Source: Hypericibacter sp050729195 (lineage in GTDB: Bacteria > Pseudomonadota > Alphaproteobacteria > Dongiales > Dongiaceae). Taken from it: a stretch of 29,274 nucleotides of DNA. The position numbers and the translations under genes are program-made. Below the pieces are notes generated by a model, which worked only from the letters and a program-made list of their open reading frames with translations, was not told where the DNA came from and searched no databases. The stretch is from the NCBI RefSeq assembly GCF_050729195.1, contig NZ_JBOHKS010000034.1, positions 1-29,274 on the forward strand, written 5' to 3'. Of the stretch, positions 21,168-29,212 are shown piece after piece. Numbering within the stretch: position 1 is the first letter of the stretch; every line of letters begins with the position of its first letter.

Positions 21168-24100
21168 TGGATAGCGGACAGATCCCGGCCGAGACCTTGC
21201 CTTATGCCCCGCCGGCCTGGGTGGCGGGCTATATCGGCATTCCGTTCGTCGAGCTTGGCCGCGATCGCGAGGGCTGCGACTGCTGGGGGCTGCAGCGCCT
21301 GGTCTTCAATGGCCGGCTCGGCATCGAGCTGCCAAGCCGGGACACGGAGTATCGGGGAGCCCGTCGCCGGGACATCGCGGCGAACGCGGCCCTGATCAAG
21401 GCCCATATCGACGAGGACTGGCAGAAGGTCGCCGAGAAGCCCGACGACGGGAACTGCCCGCTCGACGGCATCCGGCTCTATGACCTGCTGCTGATCAAGA
21501 AATACGGCGAGCCCGCCCATGTCGGCATGGTGGTGGCGCGCGGCCAGATGCTCCATATCGAGCAGGGGGTCGATTCCTGCGTCGTCGAGTTCGACAAGCC
21601 GGACCAGCTGCCCGGGATCCTCGAGGTGCGCCGGCATAGGAGGCTTTGCGGCCATATCGGTGGCTTCGTGGCGGGAGCGACCACGCTTCAGCCGATCATG
21701 CTGAAGCCGATCGAAGAGATCATCCCGCCCGGCGCCGGCGACGTGCTGGTGACGGCGCGGCAACGCCCCTTCAGCACCGACATCCAGCAGATGGCGATGC
21801 TGGCCGGCGCCACGGTGGCGGAGATCGTCGAGAAGGCGATCCCGGGTCCGACGTTGCGCCGCTACGCATCGGTCACGATCGGCGACGAGGAGATCCCGCG
21901 CGAGCTGTGGCACCGTGTGCGGCCGAAGCCGGGCACGGCGGTGACCGTGCTGGCCATGCCGGGTCAGAACCCCGGCGGCCAGCAGAAGAGCCCGCTGCGG
22001 ATGTTCCTGCAGATCGTGGTCGTTGTCCTGGCTGCCGTGGCCAGCTGGTGGGCCGGCGGCGCCCTGGGGCCGGTCGCTGGCGCGCTGATCGGCGCGGCGG
22101 TGGCGGCGGCCGGCAACTTCGCGGTCAACGCCCTGGTGCCTCTGCCAAAGGCCGACATGGGCCAGCTGAGCGGCGAGGAGGACAGCAGCCCGACGCTCTC
22201 GATCCAGGGCACACGCAACCAGGCGCGGCCCTATGGCAAGATTCCGCGGGCCTACGGCCGCCACAAGCGCACGGCCGACTATGGCGCCATCCCTTACACC
22301 GAGATCCGCGGCAGCGACCAGTATCTGCGGCTGCTGTTCGACCTCGGCTATGGGCCGCAGAAGGTCGAGGCCATCCAGATCGGCGCCACGCCGATCGCCA
22401 ACTTCGAAGGCATCGAACTCAAGATCCGCGAAGGCTGGGACGACGACCCGCCGCTGAGCCTGGTCGGAACCGACGTCCATGACGACGTGTTCCAGATCCT
22501 GCTCGACCAGGTGTCGAGCTGGACCCAGCGCACGTCGGCGAAGAATTGCGACGCGCTGATGATCGAGATCGACGGCCTCCAGGGGATGACGGCCTTCGAC
22601 GAACTGGGCGAGCGGTCGGCGGTGACGGTCGAGCTGGACGCCGAGTACCGCGTGAAGGACGCGGTCGCCTGGACGCCGCTGGCGCAGCCGATCGCCTTCC
22701 TCGCTCGCCAGACCGGCACACTCGTGCGGCCGGAGGTGCAAGAGAGGCAGAAACTCGTCAGGACCTACTTCCTTTCGCTCAATCACATTACCGGCCTCTT
22801 GGAGGGTGTTGGGGGCACCAGCAGCAACAATCCCTCCGTCATCCCCGCGGGCAATCTCCCGATCTGCATGATGGAGATGCCGTTCGACGGAACCAAGCCG
22901 GCGCGGCTGACGGATTTGCGCTCGGCCGAGATGATCTCGGCCGGCTACTTCGTGCCGACCGCCGATCTGCCGCTGGCCAATGTCAGCAACAGCATCACCC
23001 TTGGCCCGGGCACCGTCGTCCCGCCGACCTTCGTCATCACCCACAACTCGACCAACGTCGTTCGCGAGACCAGATCCTGGCCGGTGCCGCGCGACCAGTA
23101 TGACGTTCGCGTGCGCCGAACGACGCTCGACACCGCCGACGACAAGATCGTCGACAAGGTCTGGTGGACCATCCTGCGCATCACGACGAACACGCCGCCG
23201 ATCGCGGTCCCGGGCCACACGACGATCGAGCTGGTGATCAAGGGCACGAACGAGCTGCAGGGCATCGTCAACGAGCTCAATTGCATCACGACATCGATCC
23301 TGTGGGATTTCGACGGGACCAGCTGGGCCTGGCGGCCGACGCGCTGGGCGCATTCCGCCTATGTCGACGTGCTGATCGGCCAAGCCGGCCGCACGCCCCT
23401 GCCGAGCAGCCGCGTCGACTGGACCGGGATCGAGGCCTGGGCGCTCGACAACATCGCCAATGGCCGCAAGTTCGACGCGGTGTTCGACTTCGCCAACACC
23501 CGGTTAGAGGCACTCAAGACGATCGCGTCGGCCGGGCGCGCCAGCTTCGGCATGAACGGCCATCTTTACGCCGTGGTGCAGGACAAGCCGCAGTCGGTCC
23601 CGGTGCAGCATTTCACGCCCCGGAACAGCTGGGGCTTCACCATGCACCGGCGGTTCCCGGATGCCATCCACGGCGTGAAGATCCGCTTCGTCAACGAGCG
23701 CAAGGATTTCGAGCAGGACCAGATCATCGTCTATGCCGACGGCTTCGACGAGAGCAACGCCACAAAGTTCTCCGAGGTCGACATGTTCGGCATCGTGGAC
23801 CCCGACCAGGTGTGGAAGGCCGGGCGCTATCAGCGGGCGGTCATGGAGCTGCGGCCCTATGACTACACGCTCTCCGCCGATGTCGAGCATCTGATCGCGA
23901 AGCGCGGCAAGCTGGTGAAGGTCAGCCACGACGTGATTCTCGTCGGTCTCGCCTATGGGCGGATCAAGACGCTGGCGAAGGACGGGAGCGGCAACGTCAC
24001 GGGCCTGACGGTCGACGAAGCGCTACCGATGGAGGTCGGGAAGACCTATGGCCTGGTGATCCGGACCACGCGCGACGTGGCGCTGTCGGCCACGCCCGTC

Positions 24101-25711
24101 ACCGTCGCCGGCGACCAGGTCAGCGTCACGCTGGTGACTCCGATCCCGTTCTGGACAGCTCCTTCGGAGGGCGACCTGTTCAGCTTCGGCGAGGCCGGCC
24201 GCGAGTCGATCGATTGCATCGTCTCCAACGTCTCCCCCCAGGCCGACATGGCGGCGAAGCTGGTGCTGGTGGATGCGGCCCCGGCGGTGCATCTGGCCGA
24301 TACTGGAACGATTCCCGATTTCGACCCCATCGTGACGGCATCCGGCTCGAAGCCGCCGAAGCCACAGGTGTTCCGCGTCACCTCGGACGAATCGGTGCTG
24401 GTGCGTCAGGGAGACGGGTCGCTGCAAAGCCGCATCCTGATCGAGCTGCAGCTCACCGGCGGCACGATCGAGCCCGCCGCCAGTCTGCAGGTCATCTTCG
24501 CGCGCAGCGACGCCCAGGAGCCGTTCTCCACCATGGCACCCTTGCCCGGCAGCACGACCGTCGTCTCGGTCGTGCCGGTGCAGGACCAGGTCGCCTACGA
24601 CGTGATCCTCTGGACCGTGTCGGCCAAGGGCGTACCGAGCGACAGGACGACGATCGCGGGCCATGTGGTCGTCGGCAAATCGACGCCACCCCCGGATGTG
24701 CCCGGCGTCATGCGCGAGATGAACGATGCCCGCTGGAGCTATCCGATCGTGCCCCCGGACATGGCCGGCTACGTCATCCGCGCGAACCCGGGGAACAATC
24801 GGGACTGGGAGCCTGCTCAGGAGCTGCATCCCGGTGTCTGGAGCCTGACCCGGTTTCCGCTCGGTGCGCTCACCACGGGCAGCTGGACGATTCTGGTGAA
24901 GGCGATCGACGTCGCCGGCAATGTCAGCGTCAACGCGGCGGCGCTGGTGATTGGCCTCGGCGACGTGAAGACCGACAACCTGGTGCGAACGATCGACTTT
25001 GGTGCGCTCGGATGGCCCGGCGTCATCACCAACGGCTTTACGATCGGCGGCTTCCTCCAGGCCAGCGACGGCGGCGATCTCTTCTGGCCGGCCAGCGATG
25101 CGGCGCCATTCTGGCAGCCCGACGATGCGGCGGATTTCTGGGTGGCGAACTGGCTGCCGCTCACCTATGTCGCGACCGTGATACCGGATTCGCAGGAGGT
25201 GCCCGCGGCACTGCGGTTGATCTCCGACGTCCAGGGTTCCAACTGGACGATCGAGTATCGCCCGAGCGGAAGCCAGGAACCGTTCTGGCACGACGACAGC
25301 ACGCTGTTCTGGAGCGCGGACGGCGACAGCTTCTGGCCGGATGGCCCTTCTTATCTGCCCTGGCCCGGCGAGCTGCCGATCAGCGCGCAGAATTACGAGA
25401 TCCGCGTGAGCATCGCCGGCGGGAGCAAGCAGGGACAGTTGTCCGCCCTGCGAGCCCTCATCGACATGCCCGATATTGAGGAGGACTTCGACGACATCGC
25501 GATCGCGCCCGGCGGCACGCGCCTGCCCCTCACCAAAGCCTACAGGAAGATCCTCCAGGTGCCGGTGACTTTGCAAGACGACGGTGGCACGGGCTTCACG
25601 GCGAAGGTGATCGACAAGGATCCGGTGAACGGGCCGCTGGTGAAGGTGTTCGACATTGCCGGCATCGGCGTTGCCGGCCTGATCGACGTTAACGGCCTGA
25701 GGGGCTACTAG
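21167..25711 (+). CDS. Fused NlpC/P60 peptidase + J-type host-specificity tail tip protein
   Basis: 1514-aa protein. Residues about 15-140 are an NlpC/P60-type cysteine peptidase: Cys39 in CDCWGL, His118 in AHVGMVV, His130 in MLHIEQG; this would open the peptidoglycan. Residues about 160-265 contain an RELWHRVRPKPGTAVTVL stretch known at the start of J-like proteins. Two hydrophobic helices lie at about 278-330. From about 340 a TipJ/gpJ-like body follows, with NGRKFDAVFDFANTRLEALKTIA near 765-790 (phage tail_3/central J domain) and Fn3-like and lectin-like regions after about 1060. Residues 1305-1390 have repeated Phe-Trp pairs. In lambda these parts are separate genes K, I and J. Confidence 0.88.
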   Translation: MDSGQIPAETLPYAPPAWVAGYIGIPFVELGRDREGCDCWGLQRLVFNGRLGIELPSRDTEYRGARRRDIAANAALIKAHIDEDWQKVAEKPDDGNCPLDGIRLYDLLLIKKYGEPAHVGMVVARGQMLHIEQGVDSCVVEFDKPDQLPGILEVRRHRRLCGHIGGFVAGATTLQPIMLKPIEEIIPPGAGDVLVTARQRPFSTDIQQMAMLAGATVAEIVEKAIPGPTLRRYASVTIGDEEIPRELWHRVRPKPGTAVTVLAMPGQNPGGQQKSPLRMFLQIVVVVLAAVASWWAGGALGPVAGALIGAAVAAAGNFAVNALVPLPKADMGQLSGEEDSSPTLSIQGTRNQARPYGKIPRAYGRHKRTADYGAIPYTEIRGSDQYLRLLFDLGYGPQKVEAIQIGATPIANFEGIELKIREGWDDDPPLSLVGTDVHDDVFQILLDQVSSWTQRTSAKNCDALMIEIDGLQGMTAFDELGERSAVTVELDAEYRVKDAVAWTPLAQPIAFLARQTGTLVRPEVQERQKLVRTYFLSLNHITGLLEGVGGTSSNNPSVIPAGNLPICMMEMPFDGTKPARLTDLRSAEMISAGYFVPTADLPLANVSNSITLGPGTVVPPTFVITHNSTNVVRETRSWPVPRDQYDVRVRRTTLDTADDKIVDKVWWTILRITTNTPPIAVPGHTTIELVIKGTNELQGIVNELNCITTSILWDFDGTSWAWRPTRWAHSAYVDVLIGQAGRTPLPSSRVDWTGIEAWALDNIANGRKFDAVFDFANTRLEALKTIASAGRASFGMNGHLYAVVQDKPQSVPVQHFTPRNSWGFTMHRRFPDAIHGVKIRFVNERKDFEQDQIIVYADGFDESNATKFSEVDMFGIVDPDQVWKAGRYQRAVMELRPYDYTLSADVEHLIAKRGKLVKVSHDVILVGLAYGRIKTLAKDGSGNVTGLTVDEALPMEVGKTYGLVIRTTRDVALSATPVTVAGDQVSVTLVTPIPFWTAPSEGDLFSFGEAGRESIDCIVSNVSPQADMAAKLVLVDAAPAVHLADTGTIPDFDPIVTASGSKPPKPQVFRVTSDESVLVRQGDGSLQSRILIELQLTGGTIEPAASLQVIFARSDAQEPFSTMAPLPGSTTVVSVVPVQDQVAYDVILWTVSAKGVPSDRTTIAGHVVVGKSTPPPDVPGVMREMNDARWSYPIVPPDMAGYVIRANPGNNRDWEPAQELHPGVWSLTRFPLGALTTGSWTILVKAIDVAGNVSVNAAALVIGLGDVKTDNLVRTIDFGALGWPGVITNGFTIGGFLQASDGGDLFWPASDAAPFWQPDDAADFWVANWLPLTYVATVIPDSQEVPAALRLISDVQGSNWTIEYRPSGSQEPFWHDDSTLFWSADGDSFWPDGPSYLPWPGELPISAQNYEIRVSIAGGSKQGQLSALRALIDMPDIEEDFDDIAIAPGGTRLPLTKAYRKILQVPVTLQDDGGTGFTAKVIDKDPVNGPLVKVFDIAGIGVAGLIDVNGLRGY

Positions 25712-25714
25712 CCG

Positions 25715-26782
25715 ATGACCTCACTTCCCATTGCAGGGTACTTCGCCAACGCCGTTCGCAGCGTCGGCGAAATGAAGCAGGCCTTCGAGGACCAGCGCAA
25801 TTTCATCGCCCAGCTGATCGGCGGCGCGCAGGAAGTGCAGGCGACGATCGCCGGCGACAGCATCACGCCGGCGTCGGGCGTCATCAAGGTCGAGACCGAG
25901 GCCGGCGCCGGCACCGACAATCTGGCGACGATCGTGCAGACCAACCTGCCCGATGGCAGCCTGCTGATGTTGCGGCCGTTGAACGCGGCGCATGTCGTCG
26001 TGGTGAAGAATGCCGCCGGCGGCGGCGGTCAGATTCTCACGGCCAACGCGGCCGACTTCTCGATGAACTCGACCAAGATGTGGCTGCTGCTGAAGCGCAC
26101 CGGCACGAACTGGGAGGAGGTCGCGCGCTTCTATGGCGACCAGCTTTCGGCGCAGAAGGCCTATCTCGGGATCAGCGGCAGCTACGCGGCGAAGACGGCG
26201 GCCTACAATGTCGTGGCCGCCGACAATGGCAGCGTGCTCGATTGGACCACGGCAGGCTTCAGCGCCAACCTTCTGGCGGCGGCGACCGCTGGCGCAGGGT
26301 TCACGCTGACCCTCGTCAACAGCGCCGCGTCGGGCGACGTGACGATCGATCCGAACGGCGCCGAGACGATCGACGGGTTGACGACGCGGCTCATGAGGCC
26401 GGGCGACGAGGTCACGATCTATTGCACCGGCGCGGCCTGGAAAACGCTGAGGGGCCAATACAGCTACGACAGCGGCGAGCAGACGATCACGGCTGCCGGC
26501 GCGTTGACGCTGGCCCACGGGCTCGGCGCCAAGCCACAGCTTCGCGACGTGTTCCTGCGCTGCAAGACGGCCGAGGGCGGATACTCGATCGGCGACGAAG
26601 TGGTATGGCCGACGGGCGAGCTTGGCACAGCGGCCAGCTCACCATCGATCGTCATCGACGCGACCAACATCAGCGTCAGATACGGCAGCAGCATGTTCGT
26701 CATCAACAAGGGTACGGGCGCCTCGTTCGGCATCACCGTCGGCAATTGGCGCGCGGTCTTCCGCGCCTCGATCCTGAAATAG
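25715..26782 (+). CDS. Putative tail fiber/receptor-binding protein
   Basis: 355-aa protein starting three bases after the tip gene. The first 110 residues resemble the fiber attachment region (SLPIAGYFANAVRSVGEMKQAFEDQRNFIAQLIGG), followed by beta-rich repeats with glycine-rich loops (VVVKNAAGGGGQILTA, FSANLLAAATAGAGFTLTLV, DVTIDPNGAETIDG) and a C-terminal beta domain (FVINKGTGASFGITVGNWRAVFRASIL). This composition is typical of fiber tips that bind surface polysaccharide. The ending is likely the receptor-binding head; a homologue search would be decisive. Confidence 0.7.
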   Translation: MTSLPIAGYFANAVRSVGEMKQAFEDQRNFIAQLIGGAQEVQATIAGDSITPASGVIKVETEAGAGTDNLATIVQTNLPDGSLLMLRPLNAAHVVVVKNAAGGGGQILTANAADFSMNSTKMWLLLKRTGTNWEEVARFYGDQLSAQKAYLGISGSYAAKTAAYNVVAADNGSVLDWTTAGFSANLLAAATAGAGFTLTLVNSAASGDVTIDPNGAETIDGLTTRLMRPGDEVTIYCTGAAWKTLRGQYSYDSGEQTITAAGALTLAHGLGAKPQLRDVFLRCKTAEGGYSIGDEVVWPTGELGTAASSPSIVIDATNISVRYGSSMFVINKGTGASFGITVGNWRAVFRASILK

Positions 26783-26792
26783 AGACAGAGCC

Positions 26793-27440
26793 ATGACCAA
26801 GTTCCTGATCGACGACAAAGGCCGGCCGCTGGGTGATTTTCCCGACGATGCGGCGGTGCCGTCCGACGCGCCGCAGGGCGCGCGCTTCGTGCTGACGATG
26901 ACCAAGAGCCTGGTCGATGCCGCCGGCGCCTATATCGGCAGCTTCAACCAAGCGGCGGGGTTCCCCGAGGCCGCGCCTGAGGGCGCTCAGTTCGTCGATG
27001 GCGCGCCGGAGCGGGCCGGCGATCGATGGGACGGTGCGGGCTGGGCTCCGGATCTGGCGCAACTCAAGGCCGTCAAGCGCGCCGCTGCGGTGGCGCTGTT
27101 CGCGGCGAAGCAGGAAGCCGGCGCGCCCTATGGCGGCAAGGTGGTGCAGCTGCGCGAGGAGGATCTGACGCGCATCAACGGCGCGGCCCTCAAGGCCACG
27201 CTGGCGCTCAATCCCGCCTCGGGCGTGGCCTGGGCGCCGGACTTCGCCTGGCGCATGGCCGACAACTCGATGCTGCCCCTGGCGACGCCGGTGGCGATGA
27301 TCGGGCTCGCCGCCGCCGCCGCCGCCGCTTATGAGGATCTGCGCAAGCGGCTGTGGGCGATCAAGGACGCGATCGAGGCGGCCGACACGGCCGAGAAGGT
27401 CGCGGCGATCGACGAGACGAAGGGGTGGCCCGGGTCGTGA
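26793..27440 (+). CDS. DUF4376-type fiber assembly protein with tandem N-terminal repeat
   Basis: 215-aa protein. The C-terminal half (about 90-205) carries the DUF4376 pattern FAWRMADNSMLPLATPVAMIGLAAAAAAAYEDLRKRL found in many phage tail-fiber-adjacent proteins, and a long helix. The first 70 residues are two imperfect copies of a 35-residue unit (positions 4-33 and 39-68) with the shared skeleton L.D..G...G.F and AP.GA.FV. It probably aids or attaches to the fiber; direct evidence is lacking. Confidence 0.7.
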   Translation: MTKFLIDDKGRPLGDFPDDAAVPSDAPQGARFVLTMTKSLVDAAGAYIGSFNQAAGFPEAAPEGAQFVDGAPERAGDRWDGAGWAPDLAQLKAVKRAAAVALFAAKQEAGAPYGGKVVQLREEDLTRINGAALKATLALNPASGVAWAPDFAWRMADNSMLPLATPVAMIGLAAAAAAAYEDLRKRLWAIKDAIEAADTAEKVAAIDETKGWPGS

Positions 27441-27512
27441 CGCGCTATCTCGCCCGGAATTGCAACCGGTGCTATCCTGCGGCCCTCGTAACGGCGGACC
27501 TGCGGGGGCATC

Positions 27513-27860
27513 ATGAAACGGGGCATCATCGTTCTGCTGGGTGTGGTGGCGATCGCGGCGATCGCCTACAGCCAGAGAAGCCAATCGAACAGCTCGGCTG
27601 GCGTGTGCCGGGAGATCGATCACAACGGGGTGGTGTACCTCCTCGCATGTCCTGCCGGCATGCTGGACATGGATGCGGAGAAGGCGGGCAAGGCCGCCTG
27701 CAATCGCCCGATCGGCGAGGTCTGCGTTGCCTGGATGTGGACGACCGAAACGGGCCGGCCCGAGAAATGGCCCTTAACGGACGCGAACCTCGTGTCGGTC
27801 TCATGGGCCTGGCAGAACAAGCCCGGCCAGTTGCTCAACTGCGACCGCGAAGGCTGCTAA
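27513..27860 (+). CDS. Small exported cysteine-rich protein (moron candidate)
   Basis: 115-aa protein with a basic N-terminus and hydrophobic segment (residues about 4-19, GIIVLLGVVAIAAIAY), which could be a signal peptide cleaved near AIA or a membrane anchor. Six cysteines follow (32, 46, 63, 71, 110, 115), enough for three disulfides in the periplasm, and the rest is Trp-rich. A G-run (GCGGGGGC) just upstream acts as RBS for ATG 27513. Isolated by 70-150 bp on both sides from the fiber and methylase genes, it looks like a lysogenic-conversion gene. Function unknown. Confidence 0.6.
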   Translation: MKRGIIVLLGVVAIAAIAYSQRSQSNSSAGVCREIDHNGVVYLLACPAGMLDMDAEKAGKAACNRPIGEVCVAWMWTTETGRPEKWPLTDANLVSVSWAWQNKPGQLLNCDREGC

Positions 27861-28018
27861 ATTCAAAGACTGAAACGACCAACCCTGCCAGGCTTACGGC
27901 CGGCGGGGGCAGCGGCGTTGACGCGCCGCGAACCGCGGAGTTGAGATCCGCATGACCACCATCGGCCGATTGATGGCCACCCCGCCACCCCAGCGCTGGG
28001 GCGGGGCAAGTGTGAGTT
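27861..28018. other. Intergenic region with several inverted repeats upstream of the methylase
   Basis: 158 bases without a gene. They contain a CCGCG/CGCGG hairpin at about 27925, the palindrome ATCGGCCGAT (27961-27970), and the larger hairpin listed separately. No convincing -10/-35 pair is seen: a TTGACG at 27918 lacks a matching -10. Confidence 0.5.
27980..28006 (+). promoter_or_regulatory. GC hairpin just before the methylase start
   Basis: CCCCG...CGGGG and an inner 14-bp palindrome CCCCAGCGCTGGGG (27988-28001) build a two-part stem with a 3-base bulge and tetraloop. It ends 12 bases before GTG 28019, i.e. over the ribosome-binding region. It may terminate upstream transcription or restrain translation of the methylase; Mu mom is likewise tightly repressed post-transcriptionally. 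Confidence 0.45.
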
Positions 28019-28840
28019 GTGAAAGTTATGGAGTCTATAAGGGCCGTCGAACCCCTGACGCCCATTGCGCCTTACCTCGGCGGCAAGAGGAATCTGGCCG
28101 GCCGAATCATCAAGCGAATCGAAGCGACCCCTCACAGCTGCTACGCCGAGGCCTTCGTCGGGATGGCCGGCGTGTTCCTCCGCCGGCGCCAGGCGCCGCG
28201 AGCGGAGGTCATCAACGATGCGAATCGGGAGGTGGCGCCGCTGTTCCGGGTGCTTCAGCGCCACTATGTCGCCTTCGTCGAGATGATGCGGTTCCAGCTC
28301 ACCACGCGTGCCGAGTTCGAGCGCCTGGTGGCGACCGACCCGACGACGCTGACCGACCTGGAGCGCGCCGCGCGCTTCCTCTATCTCCAGCGCACGGCCT
28401 TCGGCGGGAAGATCAGTGGGCGGAACTTCGGGGTCTGCGCCGATCGGCCGGGGCGGTTCGACATCACGAAGCTGGCCGGGCTGCTTGAGGACGTCCACAG
28501 CCGGCTCGCCGGCGTCACGATCGAGTGTCTGCCCTGGCCGACCTTCCTGGAGCGCTACGACAAGCCGCACACGCTTTTCTACCTCGACCCGCCCTATTGG
28601 GGCTCCGAGGGCGACTACGGCAAGGAGCTGTTCGACCGGAGCCAGTTCGCCGAGCTGGCCGGGCGGTTGCGAAAGCTGAAGGGCCGGTTCATCCTTTCGA
28701 TCAACGACGTGCCGGCGATTCGGGAGCTGTTCGACGGGTTCGAGATCGAGGCCGTCAAGACCACCTACACGATCGCCGGCGGCAAGGGCGCCAGGCCGGC
28801 GCGAGAGCTGATCATCAGCGGCGGCGGGCGCCGCAAATAG
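28019..28840 (+). CDS. DNA adenine methyltransferase (D12/Dam class)
   Basis: 273-aa protein with D12-class N6-adenine methylase motifs: motif X PYLGGKRN (18-25), motif I EAFVGMAGVFL (44-54, binds S-adenosylmethionine) and motif IV DPPYWG (190-195, catalytic). Expected to methylate adenine, probably in a short site such as GATC, but the specificity cannot be read from the sequence. Phage adenine methylases protect against restriction or regulate genes; in Mu the right-end gene mom modifies adenine, so this is the analogous slot. GTG 28019 is given; ATG 28028 (MESIRAVEPLTPIAPYLGGK) is an equally likely start. Confidence 0.85.
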   Translation: MKVMESIRAVEPLTPIAPYLGGKRNLAGRIIKRIEATPHSCYAEAFVGMAGVFLRRRQAPRAEVINDANREVAPLFRVLQRHYVAFVEMMRFQLTTRAEFERLVATDPTTLTDLERAARFLYLQRTAFGGKISGRNFGVCADRPGRFDITKLAGLLEDVHSRLAGVTIECLPWPTFLERYDKPHTLFYLDPPYWGSEGDYGKELFDRSQFAELAGRLRKLKGRFILSINDVPAIRELFDGFEIEAVKTTYTIAGGKGARPARELIISGGGRRK

Positions 28841-28848
28841 GGGATGAC

Positions 28849-29106
28849 ATGGACTGGTTCGAGCAGGTGTCAAAGGAACTCAATCGGCTGGCGGCGGCGT
28901 GCCCTATCCCGGTCAGCTGGGGCCTGGAGATGGACTATAAGGTCACTAAGCTGACCGTCCACGAGCGGGGGCCAAATCGCCGGGCCGAACCCTTGGTAAT
29001 CTTGGAAGCGTCCACCTATCCGCCGGAGGAGATCTGCCAGTCATTCCAGCGATGGACTCTGCTGCAGCTGGCGGCAAGGCCCGACGAGGTCACTGGGGGG
29101 CTTTAA
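28849..29106 (+). CDS. Small protein after the methylase, unknown function
   Basis: 85-aa protein starting at ATG 28849 with AGGGG (28839-28843) five bases upstream, eight bases after the methylase stop. It has a short helical N-terminus (DWFEQVSKELNRLAAACPIPVSWG), then a strand-turn-strand part (YKVTKLTVHERG) and helices. No family recognised. The tight linkage suggests co-transcription with the methylase. Confidence 0.55.
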   Translation: MDWFEQVSKELNRLAAACPIPVSWGLEMDYKVTKLTVHERGPNRRAEPLVILEASTYPPEEICQSFQRWTLLQLAARPDEVTGGL

Positions 29107-29127
29107 ACGCATGATGAAGGGCGTTTT
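29105..29127 (+). terminator. Possible weak intrinsic terminator after the last gene
   Basis: AAACGC pairs with GCGTTT (6 bp, 10-base loop) and runs into TTTT at 29124-29127. It begins two bases inside the last stop codon. The stem is short and AT-containing, so strength is doubtful, but it is in the right place to end the late transcript. Confidence 0.4.
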
Positions 29128-29165
29128 AGGGGTCAAAATCGGCCATTAGAACGGGAGTTATCCAC

Positions 29166-29205
29166 TGCTCAAATCATGTGGCGGAAGTGCTCAATCCAAG
29201 TGGCG
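29166..29205. repeat. 22-bp-spaced direct repeats, candidate transposase sites at the right end
   Basis: TGCTCAAATCATGTGGCG (29166-29183) and TGCTCAATCCAAGTGGCG (29188-29205) match at 15 of 18 positions and start exactly 22 bp apart. Mu and its relatives have 22-bp transposase-binding repeats adjacent to each end. A weaker partial copy (GGTCAAAATCGGCC) lies at 29131-29144. On the minus strand the sequence from 29212 begins TGTAGCGCG, matching the TG...CA terminal rule. IS21-family elements have similar multiple terminal repeats and are the chief alternative. Confidence 0.5.
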
Positions 29206-29212
29206 CGCTACA

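Larger units (their letters stand above)
1..29212 (+). mobile_element. Mu-like transposable prophage, late region to probable right end
   Basis: The gene order Mor activator, lysis genes, DUF2730, gp26-like, DUF3486, terminase, DUF935 portal, MuF, I/Z protease-scaffold, capsid, DUF1320 and gpG is the Mu order, which supports a transposable phage. From about 15 kb the tail genes are of the long flexible (siphovirus) type, as in B3/D3112-like Pseudomonas Mu-like phages and RcapMu-like alphaproteobacterial phages. The transposase genes and left end are not in the window. The right boundary is placed near 29212, where 22-bp-spaced repeats end in a CA dinucleotide; this boundary is inference. Confidence 0.85.

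Noticed and set aside
21086..23383. Minus-strand open frame of 765 codons, and a similar one at 24023-25576
   Set aside because: Both mirror the tail tip gene; Arg/Asp/His-rich composition is typical of antisense GC-rich codons.
27918..27923. TTGACG as a promoter for the methylase
   Set aside because: The spaced position holds TTGAGA rather than a -10 box, so there is no pair.
29166..29205. CRISPR array reading of the terminal repeats
   Set aside because: Only two or three imperfect copies with a 4-bp gap; no spacers of normal size and no cas genes.
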